Of a DNA stretch of 64,000 bases, positions 26,224-34,446 are shown piece after piece (the first letter of the stretch is position 1; each line of letters opens with the position of its first letter). The DNA comes from Robertmurraya_A mangrovi. GTDB lineage: Bacteria; Bacillota; Bacilli; Bacillales; Cytobacillaceae. The stretch covers positions 62,001-126,000 of the forward strand of contig NZ_JAXOFX010000010.1 of NCBI RefSeq assembly GCF_034427655.1, written 5' to 3'. Position numbers and translations under genes: made by a program. Below the pieces are notes generated by a model. The model did not search any database and had not been told where the DNA came from. It saw nothing but the letters and a program-made list of their open reading frames with translations.

Positions 26224-27018
26224 TTACATCACAAACTTTATTTCGAAAATTTCTTCTGTTGACCCAATTCGAAGTTGAGCTGGAGTAAGGGATGAAAATG
26301 GTTTTGGTCCTTGAATCTTAGACCATTGTAAGTGAGGGCCTTCAAGATAGTACGTTCCATGAGTAGATCCTAAATCCTCCACAATGACCGTATCAAAGCT
26401 TTGAGGGTGAAGAGAAATTCGAACATGGGACTTTGATACACTTTCTTCACTAATAATAATGTTTGCTATCTGAGGATCTCTTCCAATGACGACTCCCTCT
26501 GCCGGAATAGGAATAACAGCTCCTTGATACATTCCAGAACTCCCTACTAAGAATGCGGTCGAACCGGTAAATCTAGGGTCCGGTACTGTTGATAAGGGTG
26601 GAGTAACGGCTAGGTTAGGCCCGGGATTTGGAGGTAAAGGGACTTGATTTATCCCACTGTTCACAGGCATGGATTTATCAAAAGCCATGATAAAAAAAGG
26701 AATTCCAACGAGTGCGGTTCCGAGTCCAAAAATCCAATAGTCCTTTCCTAGACGTTCCGCAATTTTTCCGTAGGCCATCGTCCCCCATATGAGTGGACCT
26801 ACACCAGGGATTAGAAGTAAAAATAAATAATTGGTTGGAAGTCCTGCGCATTGATTAATCAAATATAGATTGTAAATTGGTACCGCGTAACCCCAGAAAC
26901 TACCTATCCCAAATTTACGTCCAAGTCGGAACATACAAAAAACATAAATAATATAGAACAAAATAGAAAAAGCAAACATAAACAACATGAGAAATAAAAA
27001 TTCTGCGTAATAATCCAT
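26224..27018 (-). CDS. Multi-TM protein with C-terminal FHA domain
   Basis: 264 aa. The N-terminal half has about four hydrophobic segments with GSFWGYAVPIYNLYLI and LLLIPGVGPLIWGTMAYGKI, resembling DUF5684-type membrane domains; a Pro-rich linker leads to an FHA domain with VIGRDPQIANIII, SKSHVRISL and DLGSTHGTYY. It thus places a phosphothreonine reader at the membrane. The ATG at 27018 is chosen because GAGGGG lies 7 nt upstream; earlier in-frame ATGs are too close. Confidence 0.87.
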   Translation of the reverse strand: MDYYAEFLFLMLFMFAFSILFYIIYVFCMFRLGRKFGIGSFWGYAVPIYNLYLINQCAGLPTNYLFLLLIPGVGPLIWGTMAYGKIAERLGKDYWIFGLGTALVGIPFFIMAFDKSMPVNSGINQVPLPPNPGPNLAVTPPLSTVPDPRFTGSTAFLVGSSGMYQGAVIPIPAEGVVIGRDPQIANIIISEESVSKSHVRISLHPQSFDTVIVEDLGSTHGTYYLEGPHLQWSKIQGPKPFSSLTPAQLRIGSTEEIFEIKFVM

Positions 27019-27059
27019 CATCATTCCCCTCACTCACTGAAATGGATTTCTATTATGTT

Positions 27060-27797
27060 TTAAAAATGACCGTCCACGATTACAGCTATAGCCGTATAAT
27101 TGTCATGATTCTTTTCCACTCTAGTTCTTAATCGATTTTCCATCATTTTAAGCCAATCTTCTGGTGTTCTTGCTTTAAAATAATCCACTTCCATTTCTGC
27201 TTCCAGTACATACTCCCAGAACCCATCTGTGCATAGAAGAATCCCATCACCCTCCGCCAGTGGACGATTCAATAGATGAATAGAAGGGTTCATGTGTTGA
27301 TCTTTACCAAGTGACTTTAGTACTTTGTTCCGGTCCTCATGATTCCTCATTTCCTTTTCCTCAATTTCACCTTGATTGACTAACTTTTGAACAACACTAT
27401 GGTCTTTTGTTTGCCAGATGATTTTTCCATGCTGAAAGAGATAACATCTTGAATCACCAAGGTGTGCAATGGCTGTATTACTCCTATCAGCCATTACTGT
27501 CACAACCGTCGTTTGCATTTTACTCAAATGGGCCTGGCTTGCTTGCGTTGTTAACATTTGATGATTAGCAAATTGTAAGCAAGCCTGGAGATTCTCATGA
27601 TTTACCTCTGGCTTTTGTGAAAAATAATGAAGCATACTCTCAACAGCTAATTGTGACGCCACTTCCCCGCCATGATGCCCTCCCATTCCGTCAGCTACCG
27701 TCCAAATATGGGAATCCCCAATAGATGCCGCTGAACAATAATCCTCGTTCGTTCTTCTTCCTCCAGCTCTAGATATAGATGACCAAACGATTGACAT
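27060..27797 (-). CDS. PP2C-family Ser/Thr phosphatase (soluble)
   Basis: 245-aa metal-dependent phosphatase. Motifs in order: RTNEDYC, VADGMGGHHGGEVAS, AHLGDSRCYL, LCTDGFWEYV and DNYTAIAVIV, which give the aspartates of the two-metal centre. No TM helix. The ATG overlaps the stop of the protease gene (TGATG), so translation is coupled. Likely eraser for the two kinases of this operon. Confidence 0.93.
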   Translation of the reverse strand: MSIVWSSISRAGGRRTNEDYCSAASIGDSHIWTVADGMGGHHGGEVASQLAVESMLHYFSQKPEVNHENLQACLQFANHQMLTTQASQAHLSKMQTTVVTVMADRSNTAIAHLGDSRCYLFQHGKIIWQTKDHSVVQKLVNQGEIEEKEMRNHEDRNKVLKSLGKDQHMNPSIHLLNRPLAEGDGILLCTDGFWEYVLEAEMEVDYFKARTPEDWLKMMENRLRTRVEKNHDNYTAIAVIVDGHF

Positions 27798-29107
27798 CAC
27801 TGATTCTCCAATCGAACCCCAAAGGAGATCCCTTGATTGACTAGATAAAAGGTTTGCCCTGATTGAAGAGGGTGTTTACGATTTGGTGTAAGTCTTTGCC
27901 CAGTCCCCATAAAGGTTCCATTTGTTGACTGTAAATCCGTAATAAAAAACAGTCTCTGCGTTGGGTCAAACTCTATTAAACAATGACTTCCACTTACGTC
28001 ATTAGATGAAAGGACAAGCTGACTTTGTGCAGGGTTTCTTCCCATCGTTATAGGCTGACCTAGTCGAATTTTTTGACCGCTATATTGCCCATTCATACCG
28101 ATTAAATAAGGAATATGTCCTTGATTTGGAGTAGTTTGTTGAGCAACTGTACCCGATTGTGGAACAGTATTCACTTTTGCTTGCTGAGGACCAGCTCCCG
28201 GTAGAACTCGTCTACTGACCTCTTTAACGATGACACGGCCTTTTTTCGTTAATGATAAGATAACCGCTGTGAGTGCGAGTAACACAGCTATCACAACTAA
28301 TACAAAGGTTACGGTTCCAAGGCCAGATGAACCGTTCGAGATTTCCTTTCGCCCTTCTACTTTATAAGGAATCCCCAATTGATCCAGTTCTACCAATAAT
28401 TCCTCTGCTTGAATCGACCAACCAATATTATCACCTAGTCGAATTCGGTCTACTTTTTGCTGTCCCTCTGAATCTAGCGTGACTCCTGCCACAAGTGAGG
28501 CAGCACTGTTAATTCCGATAACAGCACCACTTTCTGTAAACAATGGACCACCAGAATTCCCTGGATTAATCGGTGCATCGGTTTGGTATAGAGCGACCCC
28601 GTCCTTTGATTGAACCTTTGCACTAATAATTCCTTTCGCTACCTTAACGGTACTAATGGTTGAAGGATCAATTAATCGCTGATCAAGTGCGGCACCTGGG
28701 AAACCCATTACATATACTTGGTCAGATACTTTTACATCCTTCGCCTTCGTAAAAACAACAGATGGCCTCTGTAAGTTCACTTCCGTCTGTAAAACGGCTA
28801 AGTCTTTTACAGGTGAAGACCAAATAACAGCTGCGGGAATAATATTGTTAGAATCTAGAAAAATACTTACAGGTTGCCCTTGTTCTGCACATGCGATAAC
28901 ATGATGATTGGTTGCCACATGAGCTGAATCACCGATAACAAAACCAGTCCCCATCCCAAACTGTCCAGCATTTATGTCACCACAAATGACAAGAACGGTA
29001 CTTGATTGCATTTCCTCCACGTCTTTTGCCATCGTTACTACAGGTCCAACACTTAATAAAAGCAGGATTCCAGTCCAAATAAGTAGAAACCACCGCTTCA
29101 TTTTCAT
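27797..29107 (-). CDS. Secreted-side trypsin-like protease fused to TM helix and FHA domain
   Basis: 436 aa. A signal anchor (FLLIWTGILLLLSVGPVV) is followed by an HtrA/trypsin-like domain with the full triad: His in ATNHHVIA (about 69), Asp in VKDLAVLQ (about 102) and Ser in NPGNSGGPLF (about 185). A TM helix near 265-286, a basic stretch, a Pro/Gln linker and a C-terminal FHA domain (TMGRNPAQSQLVL, GSHCLIEFD, DLQSTNGTFM) follow. Topology suggests an outer protease with an inner phosphothreonine reader. The ATG at 29107 is 9 nt after GAAGGTG; a GTG at 29119 lies within the RBS. Overlaps the upstream PP2C gene end. Confidence 0.9.
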   Translation of the reverse strand: MKMKRWFLLIWTGILLLLSVGPVVTMAKDVEEMQSSTVLVICGDINAGQFGMGTGFVIGDSAHVATNHHVIACAEQGQPVSIFLDSNNIIPAAVIWSSPVKDLAVLQTEVNLQRPSVVFTKAKDVKVSDQVYVMGFPGAALDQRLIDPSTISTVKVAKGIISAKVQSKDGVALYQTDAPINPGNSGGPLFTESGAVIGINSAASLVAGVTLDSEGQQKVDRIRLGDNIGWSIQAEELLVELDQLGIPYKVEGRKEISNGSSGLGTVTFVLVVIAVLLALTAVILSLTKKGRVIVKEVSRRVLPGAGPQQAKVNTVPQSGTVAQQTTPNQGHIPYLIGMNGQYSGQKIRLGQPITMGRNPAQSQLVLSSNDVSGSHCLIEFDPTQRLFFITDLQSTNGTFMGTGQRLTPNRKHPLQSGQTFYLVNQGISFGVRLENQ

Positions 29108-29108
29108 C

Positions 29109-30107
29109 TTATTTTTCACCTTCTTTCTCCTTATTTTTAGGATTAAAAAAGTCTAGTACTGTATTGATTCCTTCTTTATATTTTTCTGTCTTAACTAAAT
29201 ACACATAACCGAAATACCCACCACCACCTAACGCAATGATTAGAATCATAGATAGTAAGATTGGTAAGTACCTTCTAGTTTTTTTATGTTGCCGGACCGT
29301 TGGCTTTACTTCCTCTTTATAGACTTGTGTAGTAGGATGTGACACTTCCCTTCTATAGTTTAAAATAGCGACGGTTACATTATCTTGGTATGGGTGACTT
29401 TTTCCGACAACTCGGTTCACAAGTTCCTGAGAGGCCCACTCAATATGACCCATTAAAGTATTGGTTATCTCTTCTTCTGATAAAAAACCAAATAAACCAT
29501 CCGTACATAGAAGAATCCTGTCACCTGGCTCAAGTGGAAATGGTTTTACATTCCCATCGATTTTTTTCAATTCCTCTAATCCTAGAAAACTTGTTAATGC
29601 TTCCTTCTGGGGATGATTCTTCACCTCTTCCATCGACATTCTTCCACTCGCTGCTTCTTCAAGTAAAATCTTTTCATATACATGGTCCTGAGTTAGTTGG
29701 ATTAGCTGATGGTCACGAAATAAGTAAATTCGGCTATCCCCAGCGGAAATCCAATATAAATGATCATCTTTTATTGCTGCTGCTATCAGAGTAGTCCCCA
29801 CTTGATTGACGAGGTCATTTTCTTTAGCATACTGACAAACTTTTTGGTTTGCGTACAAGAGCGACTCTCTTAATACAGTAGGGAAATCCCCCCCATTCAT
29901 TAAATCTTGATAATAATGTAAAAATGATTGAACGGCTGTGTTGCTAGCTTCGCGTCCTGAAGACATTCCTCCCATGCCATCTGCAATAACAGCTAGGCAA
30001 CCTCGATTTTTCACAAGTTCTTCGTTGTCAAATGAAGAGAAACCAAAGGAATCTTCTTGTCTCTCTCTTGCTCCTATATGCTGAGCATTATCTGGTATAA
30101 TGTGCAT
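29109..30107 (-). CDS. PP2C-family Ser/Thr phosphatase with C-terminal TM
   Basis: 332 aa. N-terminal PP2C domain with ERQEDSFGF, VIADGMGGMSSGREAS, SAGDSRIYLF, LLCTDGLFGFL and DNVTVAILN; then a basic linker, a TM helix about 282-303 (ILLSMILIIALGGGGYFGYV), and a short tail rich in Lys and Glu that should face outward. GAGGTG lies 5-6 nt before the ATG. Membrane-anchored counterpart of the soluble phosphatase at 27060-27797. Confidence 0.92.
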   Translation of the reverse strand: MHIIPDNAQHIGARERQEDSFGFSSFDNEELVKNRGCLAVIADGMGGMSSGREASNTAVQSFLHYYQDLMNGGDFPTVLRESLLYANQKVCQYAKENDLVNQVGTTLIAAAIKDDHLYWISAGDSRIYLFRDHQLIQLTQDHVYEKILLEEAASGRMSMEEVKNHPQKEALTSFLGLEELKKIDGNVKPFPLEPGDRILLCTDGLFGFLSEEEITNTLMGHIEWASQELVNRVVGKSHPYQDNVTVAILNYRREVSHPTTQVYKEEVKPTVRQHKKTRRYLPILLSMILIIALGGGGYFGYVYLVKTEKYKEGINTVLDFFNPKNKEKEGEK

Positions 30108-30230
30108 GACAACACCTCACAGAAGCGTTAATACCCGCTTGGATAAAGAGTCAAATACTGATACAGTGTGGATAAAAAAGAGTTTTAATAAAAGTAGTTG
30201 AGTAGAGGAAAAAGGGTGGAGCAACTATAT

Positions 30231-30368
30231 TTAATTGTTTTTATTAGATGAACAATCCTCACTTACATTCTTTTTCTTCTGTCTATGTTTCTGATAAAGC
30301 TCAACGGTCGTTAGCACTAATGACAAAAATATTAAAAAACGTAGAATATTTATAAAAACCTCTTCCAT
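30231..30368 (-). CDS. Small single-TM protein at the head of the phospho-signalling operon
   Basis: 45 aa read directly: MEEVFINILRFLIFLSLVLT, then TVELYQKHRQKKKNVSEDCS and SNKNN. One TM helix, a strongly basic juxtamembrane segment and a hydrophilic tail. AGGAGGC lies 5 nt before the ATG. It is 123 bp upstream of the first phosphatase on the same strand, so it may be the first gene of the operon or a separate unit. No family recognised. Confidence 0.7.
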   Translation of the reverse strand: MEEVFINILRFLIFLSLVLTTVELYQKHRQKKKNVSEDCSSNKNN

Positions 30369-30532
30369 CTATAGCCTCCTAAAAGTAGATTTATAAGCAA
30401 AATGTATGACCAATTGCATAAATATATATCTTGTACTAGTGAAAAAAATAAGAATAATGGACTAGATATGCATCCCTAATTCTTATATTATCTGGCCATT
30501 ATGCTAAAATGGACAAAAATGAGGTGAGGACC

Positions 30533-31201
30533 ATGTGTGGAAGGTTTACATTAACCGAGAATATTCAAGTGTTACAGCAACAGTTTTTATTTGAGTATAC
30601 AGACGATATTTTCCCAAGATACAATATTGCGCCTAGTCAATATGTACTAGCGGTAGGTTCAAATGGAGAAAGAAGAAAAGGAAGTATGTTGAAATGGGGA
30701 CTTGTACCATTTTGGGCAGAGGATCCAAAAGTAGGATATAAAATGATTAATGCTCGTAGTGAAGGGATTGATACTAAGCCTTCCTTTAAGCACTCCTTTA
30801 GAAATAAAAGATGTTTAATCCTGACTGATGGGTTTTATGAATGGAAAAAGACAACTGAAGGAAAACAGCCATACCGATTTGTCATGAAAAATCAAAAGCC
30901 TTTTGCATTTGCTGGATTGTATGATATATGGAAAAAGAACGGACAGCTCATTACCTCTTGTACAATTATCACTACCATTCCAAACGAAGTGACTGAAGAT
31001 GTACATGATAGGATGCCTGTCATTCTAAAGGAAGAAGATTATGATACGTGGATGAATCCGCATTTTAGTGATAGTAATCGACTAAAATCCTTACTCGTAC
31101 CCTATTCTGCAGATGAAATGGAGAAATATCCTGTCTCTTCCCTAGTTAACAGTCCAAAAAATGACTTAATTGAATTGGTTTCTCCATTAAATAGTATATA
31201 G
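30533..31201 (+). CDS. yedK: SOS response-associated peptidase, SRAP/YedK/HMCES family
   Basis: 222-aa protein that crosslinks to abasic sites in single-stranded DNA. After Met removal, Cys2 of MCGRFTL is the catalytic and crosslinking residue; RYNIAPSQ, WGLVPFWAED, NARSEGIDTKPSF, RCLILTDGFYEWKK and HDRMPVIL are the remaining conserved blocks. The ATG at 30533 after GAGGTGAGG must be the start, since Cys2 has to be terminal; an in-frame codon 24 nt earlier is ignored. Confidence 0.95.
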   Translation: MCGRFTLTENIQVLQQQFLFEYTDDIFPRYNIAPSQYVLAVGSNGERRKGSMLKWGLVPFWAEDPKVGYKMINARSEGIDTKPSFKHSFRNKRCLILTDGFYEWKKTTEGKQPYRFVMKNQKPFAFAGLYDIWKKNGQLITSCTIITTIPNEVTEDVHDRMPVILKEEDYDTWMNPHFSDSNRLKSLLVPYSADEMEKYPVSSLVNSPKNDLIELVSPLNSI

Positions 31202-31226
31202 TTGGGGGTGGGTGCCCCCATATGTA

Positions 31227-31760
31227 CTAATACCAGGCTTTATCAAAATTTAAATGGAGCATATGGCCAAACGTAACGCCAAAGTCGATAAACCCTCTCC
31301 CTCTAGCAGTAAGAAGGTTTCCGTCACGAACAACGAGCTCTTTTGATAAGTTCTCCATCTCAAAACTTCCGGTTTCGATCATGAACTCTTCCGTTAGTCC
31401 AACCGTGAACTTTTTCCCTTTTAACACACCTGCTTTTGCTAATAATAATGGTGAACTAGAGATACTTGCAATTACTCTATTTTCAGAAGCAATTTCTTTT
31501 ATAAAATGAATCAGTTTTTCCTCGTTCATGATGGTGCTAATATCCATACAACCTGGGATTAAAAGACTATCAATCTCATTAAAATTTATCTCATCTATCG
31601 TTAAATCAGCCACACAAGATAGGCTAGCCTCTCCCTTAATAGGCCCCTTCGACATTCCAACCGTTACAACAGGTTTGTTTCCTTGCATTAAAATAGACAA
31701 TGCTACACTTATTTCATATTCACTAAATAGGGGAAATAATAAAACAGCTGTTTTTTTCAA
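31227..31760 (-). CDS. DJ-1/PfpI-family protein lacking the nucleophile Cys
   Basis: 177 aa with the DJ-1/ThiJ fold pattern: KKTAVLLFPLFSEYEISVAL at the N terminus, SLLIPGCMDI, then the elbow region VIASISSSPLLLAKAGVLKG. In the family the elbow is usually AICxxP with a reactive Cys; here it is ISSSP, so Ser replaces Cys. The protein may be a binding or regulatory homologue, not an active hydrolase or glyoxalase. Converges on yedK; upstream is a GNAT gene. Confidence 0.8.
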   Translation of the reverse strand: MKKTAVLLFPLFSEYEISVALSILMQGNKPVVTVGMSKGPIKGEASLSCVADLTIDEINFNEIDSLLIPGCMDISTIMNEEKLIHFIKEIASENRVIASISSSPLLLAKAGVLKGKKFTVGLTEEFMIETGSFEMENLSKELVVRDGNLLTARGRGFIDFGVTFGHMLHLNFDKAWY

Positions 31761-31773
31761 ATAGAATCCTCCT

Positions 31774-32292
31774 TTAACTAACAGTCGACTTTTTCCACTC
31801 CATTAACCACTTTTCATCTTCTAAAACTTTCACAATCCTAAATCCACACTTTTTATAGCAAGCGATGGCTCTTATGTTATTTTTCTTTACGTCTAGAACT
31901 ACCTTCACTTCTTCATTTACTTGGCTTAAATACTTTAACATCAGAGAAACCATAGAAGTTCCGATTCCCTTACCCCACATTTCAGGTTCACCAATAAATT
32001 GATCGATACCAAATATTACTCCATTTTCCCTCATAGCATAGGCTTTAAGTTCAGAATCCTGCACAGGATAGTACTGTATATAGCCAATGGGTAGAAGTTT
32101 ATATTCAACTATACATGGTTTGACATAATGTTTACCTTCAACTCTCGGCCCGTATTTTAAAAATACTTGTTCTAGATTATAGGGTGATTCCTCATAAAAC
32201 TTTAATACTTCAGGATGACTCAACCATTTTGCCATCAACGGAAAGTCATTTTGGTTCATAGCTCTGATTGTTAAGTTATCTATGGAGATCAT
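31774..32292 (-). CDS. GNAT acetyltransferase, AAC(6')-like
   Basis: 172-aa acetyl-CoA-dependent acetyltransferase. The layout (MAKWLSHPEVLKFY, IGYIQYYPVQD, FGIDQFIGEPEMWGKGIGTS, NNIRAIACYKKCGF) resembles the aminoglycoside 6'-N-acetyltransferase/Acetyltransf_8 group. Homology alone does not show drug acetylation. The ATG at 32292 has AGGATGA 8 nt upstream; an ATG 12 nt earlier overlaps that RBS. Confidence 0.82.
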   Translation of the reverse strand: MISIDNLTIRAMNQNDFPLMAKWLSHPEVLKFYEESPYNLEQVFLKYGPRVEGKHYVKPCIVEYKLLPIGYIQYYPVQDSELKAYAMRENGVIFGIDQFIGEPEMWGKGIGTSMVSLMLKYLSQVNEEVKVVLDVKKNNIRAIACYKKCGFRIVKVLEDEKWLMEWKKSTVS

Positions 32293-32495
32293 ATAAATTT
32301 TCATCCTTTAAAGTTAGTACTTACTATAAAACTATCTATTATTATACTAGTTAAGGAAATTCGTGGAAAGTTTGGGTTGTAAACAGAAAATGAGGTAAGA
32401 AGTATCATTAAAATCCTCTTCATAGGTTAAGCCCTATACAATTTGTCATTCCGTTGAATAGGATAGGAACAAATCAGGGAAAAGGGTGATATGAT

Positions 32496-33344
32496 TTGGG
32501 GTTACAACCTAGATTACTTTATGTGACGAATATTGGTGATTCAACTGTAGAGATCTATAATATTTTTAATCTAGACTCTCCCGTGCGAATTGGAGAGTTT
32601 GGGGTAAACGAATTAGGTGCACCGTCAGGTTTAGCTATTACGGGCAACCTACTTTATGTGGCGAATGCAGGTTCATCCAACATTGAAATATTTAATATTT
32701 CCAACCCACTTGCTCCGGTGCGTGTAGGGGAGTTTGGTACAGGTGATTTAACTAACCCTAACGCATTAGCAATTGCAGAAAATACTCTTTATGTAACCAA
32801 TCTGATAGATTTTACGATTGAAATTTATGATATTACTGAACCTCTAGTTCCTGAGCGAGTAGGTCAATTTGGCGAAGGTGAAGTCAGTGGTCCAAATGGA
32901 TTTGTTATTATCGGTAATCTTCTTTATGTTTCGAATTCCGGTGATGCCACCATTGAAATCTATGATATATCTGAACCCCAATCCCCCGTTCGCCTAGGAC
33001 AGTTTGGAAATGCATCGGAATTAAGTAATCCTATTGGACTTGCCGTAACAGGTAATATTTTGTATGTAGCAAATTTTCAATTCAGCCTTGCTAACACAAT
33101 CTCTATATATGATATCTCAAACCCACTAGCTCCCATTTTTCTAAACAGGTTTGGTTCTGGATTCTTGAACGGTCCTACTGAATTAGCCATAGCTGATGAT
33201 ACACTATATGTAGCAAACATCATTGGAAGTAATGTTGAGATTTTTAATATTGCTAATCCTATTGCCCCTGTCCATTTAGGAGAATTTAATACCAGCAATT
33301 TAAGTAATCCTTTCGGGTTGATTGTTGTACCATTTTTGGATTAA
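32496..33344 (+). CDS. LVIVD-type six-bladed beta-propeller protein
   Basis: 282 aa composed almost wholly of six repeats of about 44-47 residues, each of the form LYVANxGxxxIEIYDISNPL, APVRVGEFG, then NPxGLAITGN. This is the LVIVD-like propeller seen in surface proteins, but no signal peptide, TM or wall anchor is present. The TTG start follows AAAGGGTGAT. Monocistronic, closed by a bidirectional hairpin. Function unknown; a cytosolic or spore-associated scaffold is possible. Confidence 0.82.
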   Translation: MGLQPRLLYVTNIGDSTVEIYNIFNLDSPVRIGEFGVNELGAPSGLAITGNLLYVANAGSSNIEIFNISNPLAPVRVGEFGTGDLTNPNALAIAENTLYVTNLIDFTIEIYDITEPLVPERVGQFGEGEVSGPNGFVIIGNLLYVSNSGDATIEIYDISEPQSPVRLGQFGNASELSNPIGLAVTGNILYVANFQFSLANTISIYDISNPLAPIFLNRFGSGFLNGPTELAIADDTLYVANIIGSNVEIFNIANPIAPVHLGEFNTSNLSNPFGLIVVPFLD

Positions 33345-33377
33345 ATGTAAATCTTGTCCCATTTCTGATTAAAATGA

Positions 33378-33417
33378 AAAATCCCTTATCACACATGTTG
33401 TGATGATAAGGGATTTT
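33378..33417. terminator. Bidirectional terminator
   Basis: A 14-bp inverted repeat AAAATCCCTTATCA/TGATAAGGGATTTT (33378-33391 with 33404-33417) lies between the convergent propeller gene and the 63-aa gene. Confidence 0.85.
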
Positions 33418-33434
33418 GTTACCTTTACTAAAAT

Positions 33435-33626
33435 TTAAAACGGTCCATGATTATTGATATTTGTAGGATAGCTTTCTTTTGAAGTGCGGTCTTTAACAGA
33501 TTCAATTTCTTCCTTCACTTTTTTATCACTCATTTGACGGTAACGGTCAGTCTTTGAATCTAAATATTTACCGAAAACCAAAAGACCAGCCACACAAACC
33601 ATGACTATTCCCCATACGATTAGCAA
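33435..33626 (-). CDS. Small single-TM protein, 63 aa
   Basis: N-terminal TM helix (LIVWGIVMVCVAGLLVFG) then a charged tail rich in Lys, Asp and Glu ending in NNHGPF. TTG start with GAGGTGG 5 nt upstream. No family recognised; similar one-TM proteins with charged tails are common in Bacillaceae. Confidence 0.65.
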   Translation of the reverse strand: MLIVWGIVMVCVAGLLVFGKYLDSKTDRYRQMSDKKVKEEIESVKDRTSKESYPTNINNHGPF

Positions 33627-33750
33627 TACTCCACCTCTTCACTCTATATATTAATATTCTTCTATAAATTGTATATAAGGTTCCTGTAGTACCATCATAT
33701 TCATAATTATTATATTCTTACACTCAATTACTCGCTGTTCAAACCAGATT

Positions 33751-34446
33751 TCAACCTAAATAGTCTGTTTGAAGTACAGATTCGGTTAACTCATCGTTAT
33801 TATTTGTGACATGATAAGCCTTGGCGTTCGGTCTAGACGAGATGATTCTATGAATCTCATCATTCTTGTAATGAATGGCTACTCCGTCATCTGCAGCTAT
33901 CCCTGAATGTATACAACCAGAACGAACTAAACGGTGAAAGGCTGTCCTTCTATCTGATTCACCATCGTAATGAGGACAGTTACTACCTTTTAAGAAGCCT
34001 AAGCATTTGATAGGTGCTAGACCGTCTCCAAAAGAATCCGTTACCCCTTCTTGAAACCAACAAATAGAACCAGCACTAATTCCGGCAAGAATGATTCCTT
34101 CGTTCCACGCTTTTTCAATGATTAAATCTAGTCCCCATTCCTTCCAAAGAGCCAGCAGATTCTTCGTGTTCCCACCACCAACATAAAGGATGTCTTTATC
34201 TAAAATAAAACTTTCTAAATCTCTCGTTGGTGGTTTAAACAAGGATAGATGTGATGGTGTACAGTTTTGCGCATTAAAAAAATGATAAAATCGGTTTATG
34301 TAGTTTTCCGAATCACCGCTAGCTGTAGGAATAAAACAGATTTTTGGTGAAGTTGTATATGCTTGTTTTAATATATATTGATCCAATAAAGGGTTCTCCG
34401 GTTCCATTGAGAAACCTCCACCTCCTAGAGCAATAATTTGTTTCAT
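33751..34446 (-). CDS. Peptidase S51 (dipeptidase E-like)
   Basis: 231 aa, class I glutamine amidotransferase-like fold. The nucleophile Ser is in ILAGISAGSICWF; DILYVGGGNTKNLL and CFIPTASGDSENYI are typical of the S51 family that cleaves Asp-X dipeptides. ALGGGGFSMEP at the N terminus matches close homologues. Starts with ATGA overlap of the upstream gene's stop, so the two are cotranslated. Confidence 0.88.
   Translation of the reverse strand: MKQIIALGGGGFSMEPENPLLDQYILKQAYTTSPKICFIPTASGDSENYINRFYHFFNAQNCTPSHLSLFKPPTRDLESFILDKDILYVGGGNTKNLLALWKEWGLDLIIEKAWNEGIILAGISAGSICWFQEGVTDSFGDGLAPIKCLGFLKGSNCPHYDGESDRRTAFHRLVRSGCIHSGIAADDGVAIHYKNDEIHRIISSRPNAKAYHVTNNNDELTESVLQTDYLG

Noticed and set aside
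30108..30230. Promoter directly before the first phosphatase
   Set aside because: TTGACT is present but the -10 at the right distance is poor; the transcription start may instead lie upstream of the 45-aa gene.
31774..32292. Aminoglycoside resistance gene
   Set aside because: AAC(6')-like fold pattern only; no evidence for drug acetylation and no mobile context.
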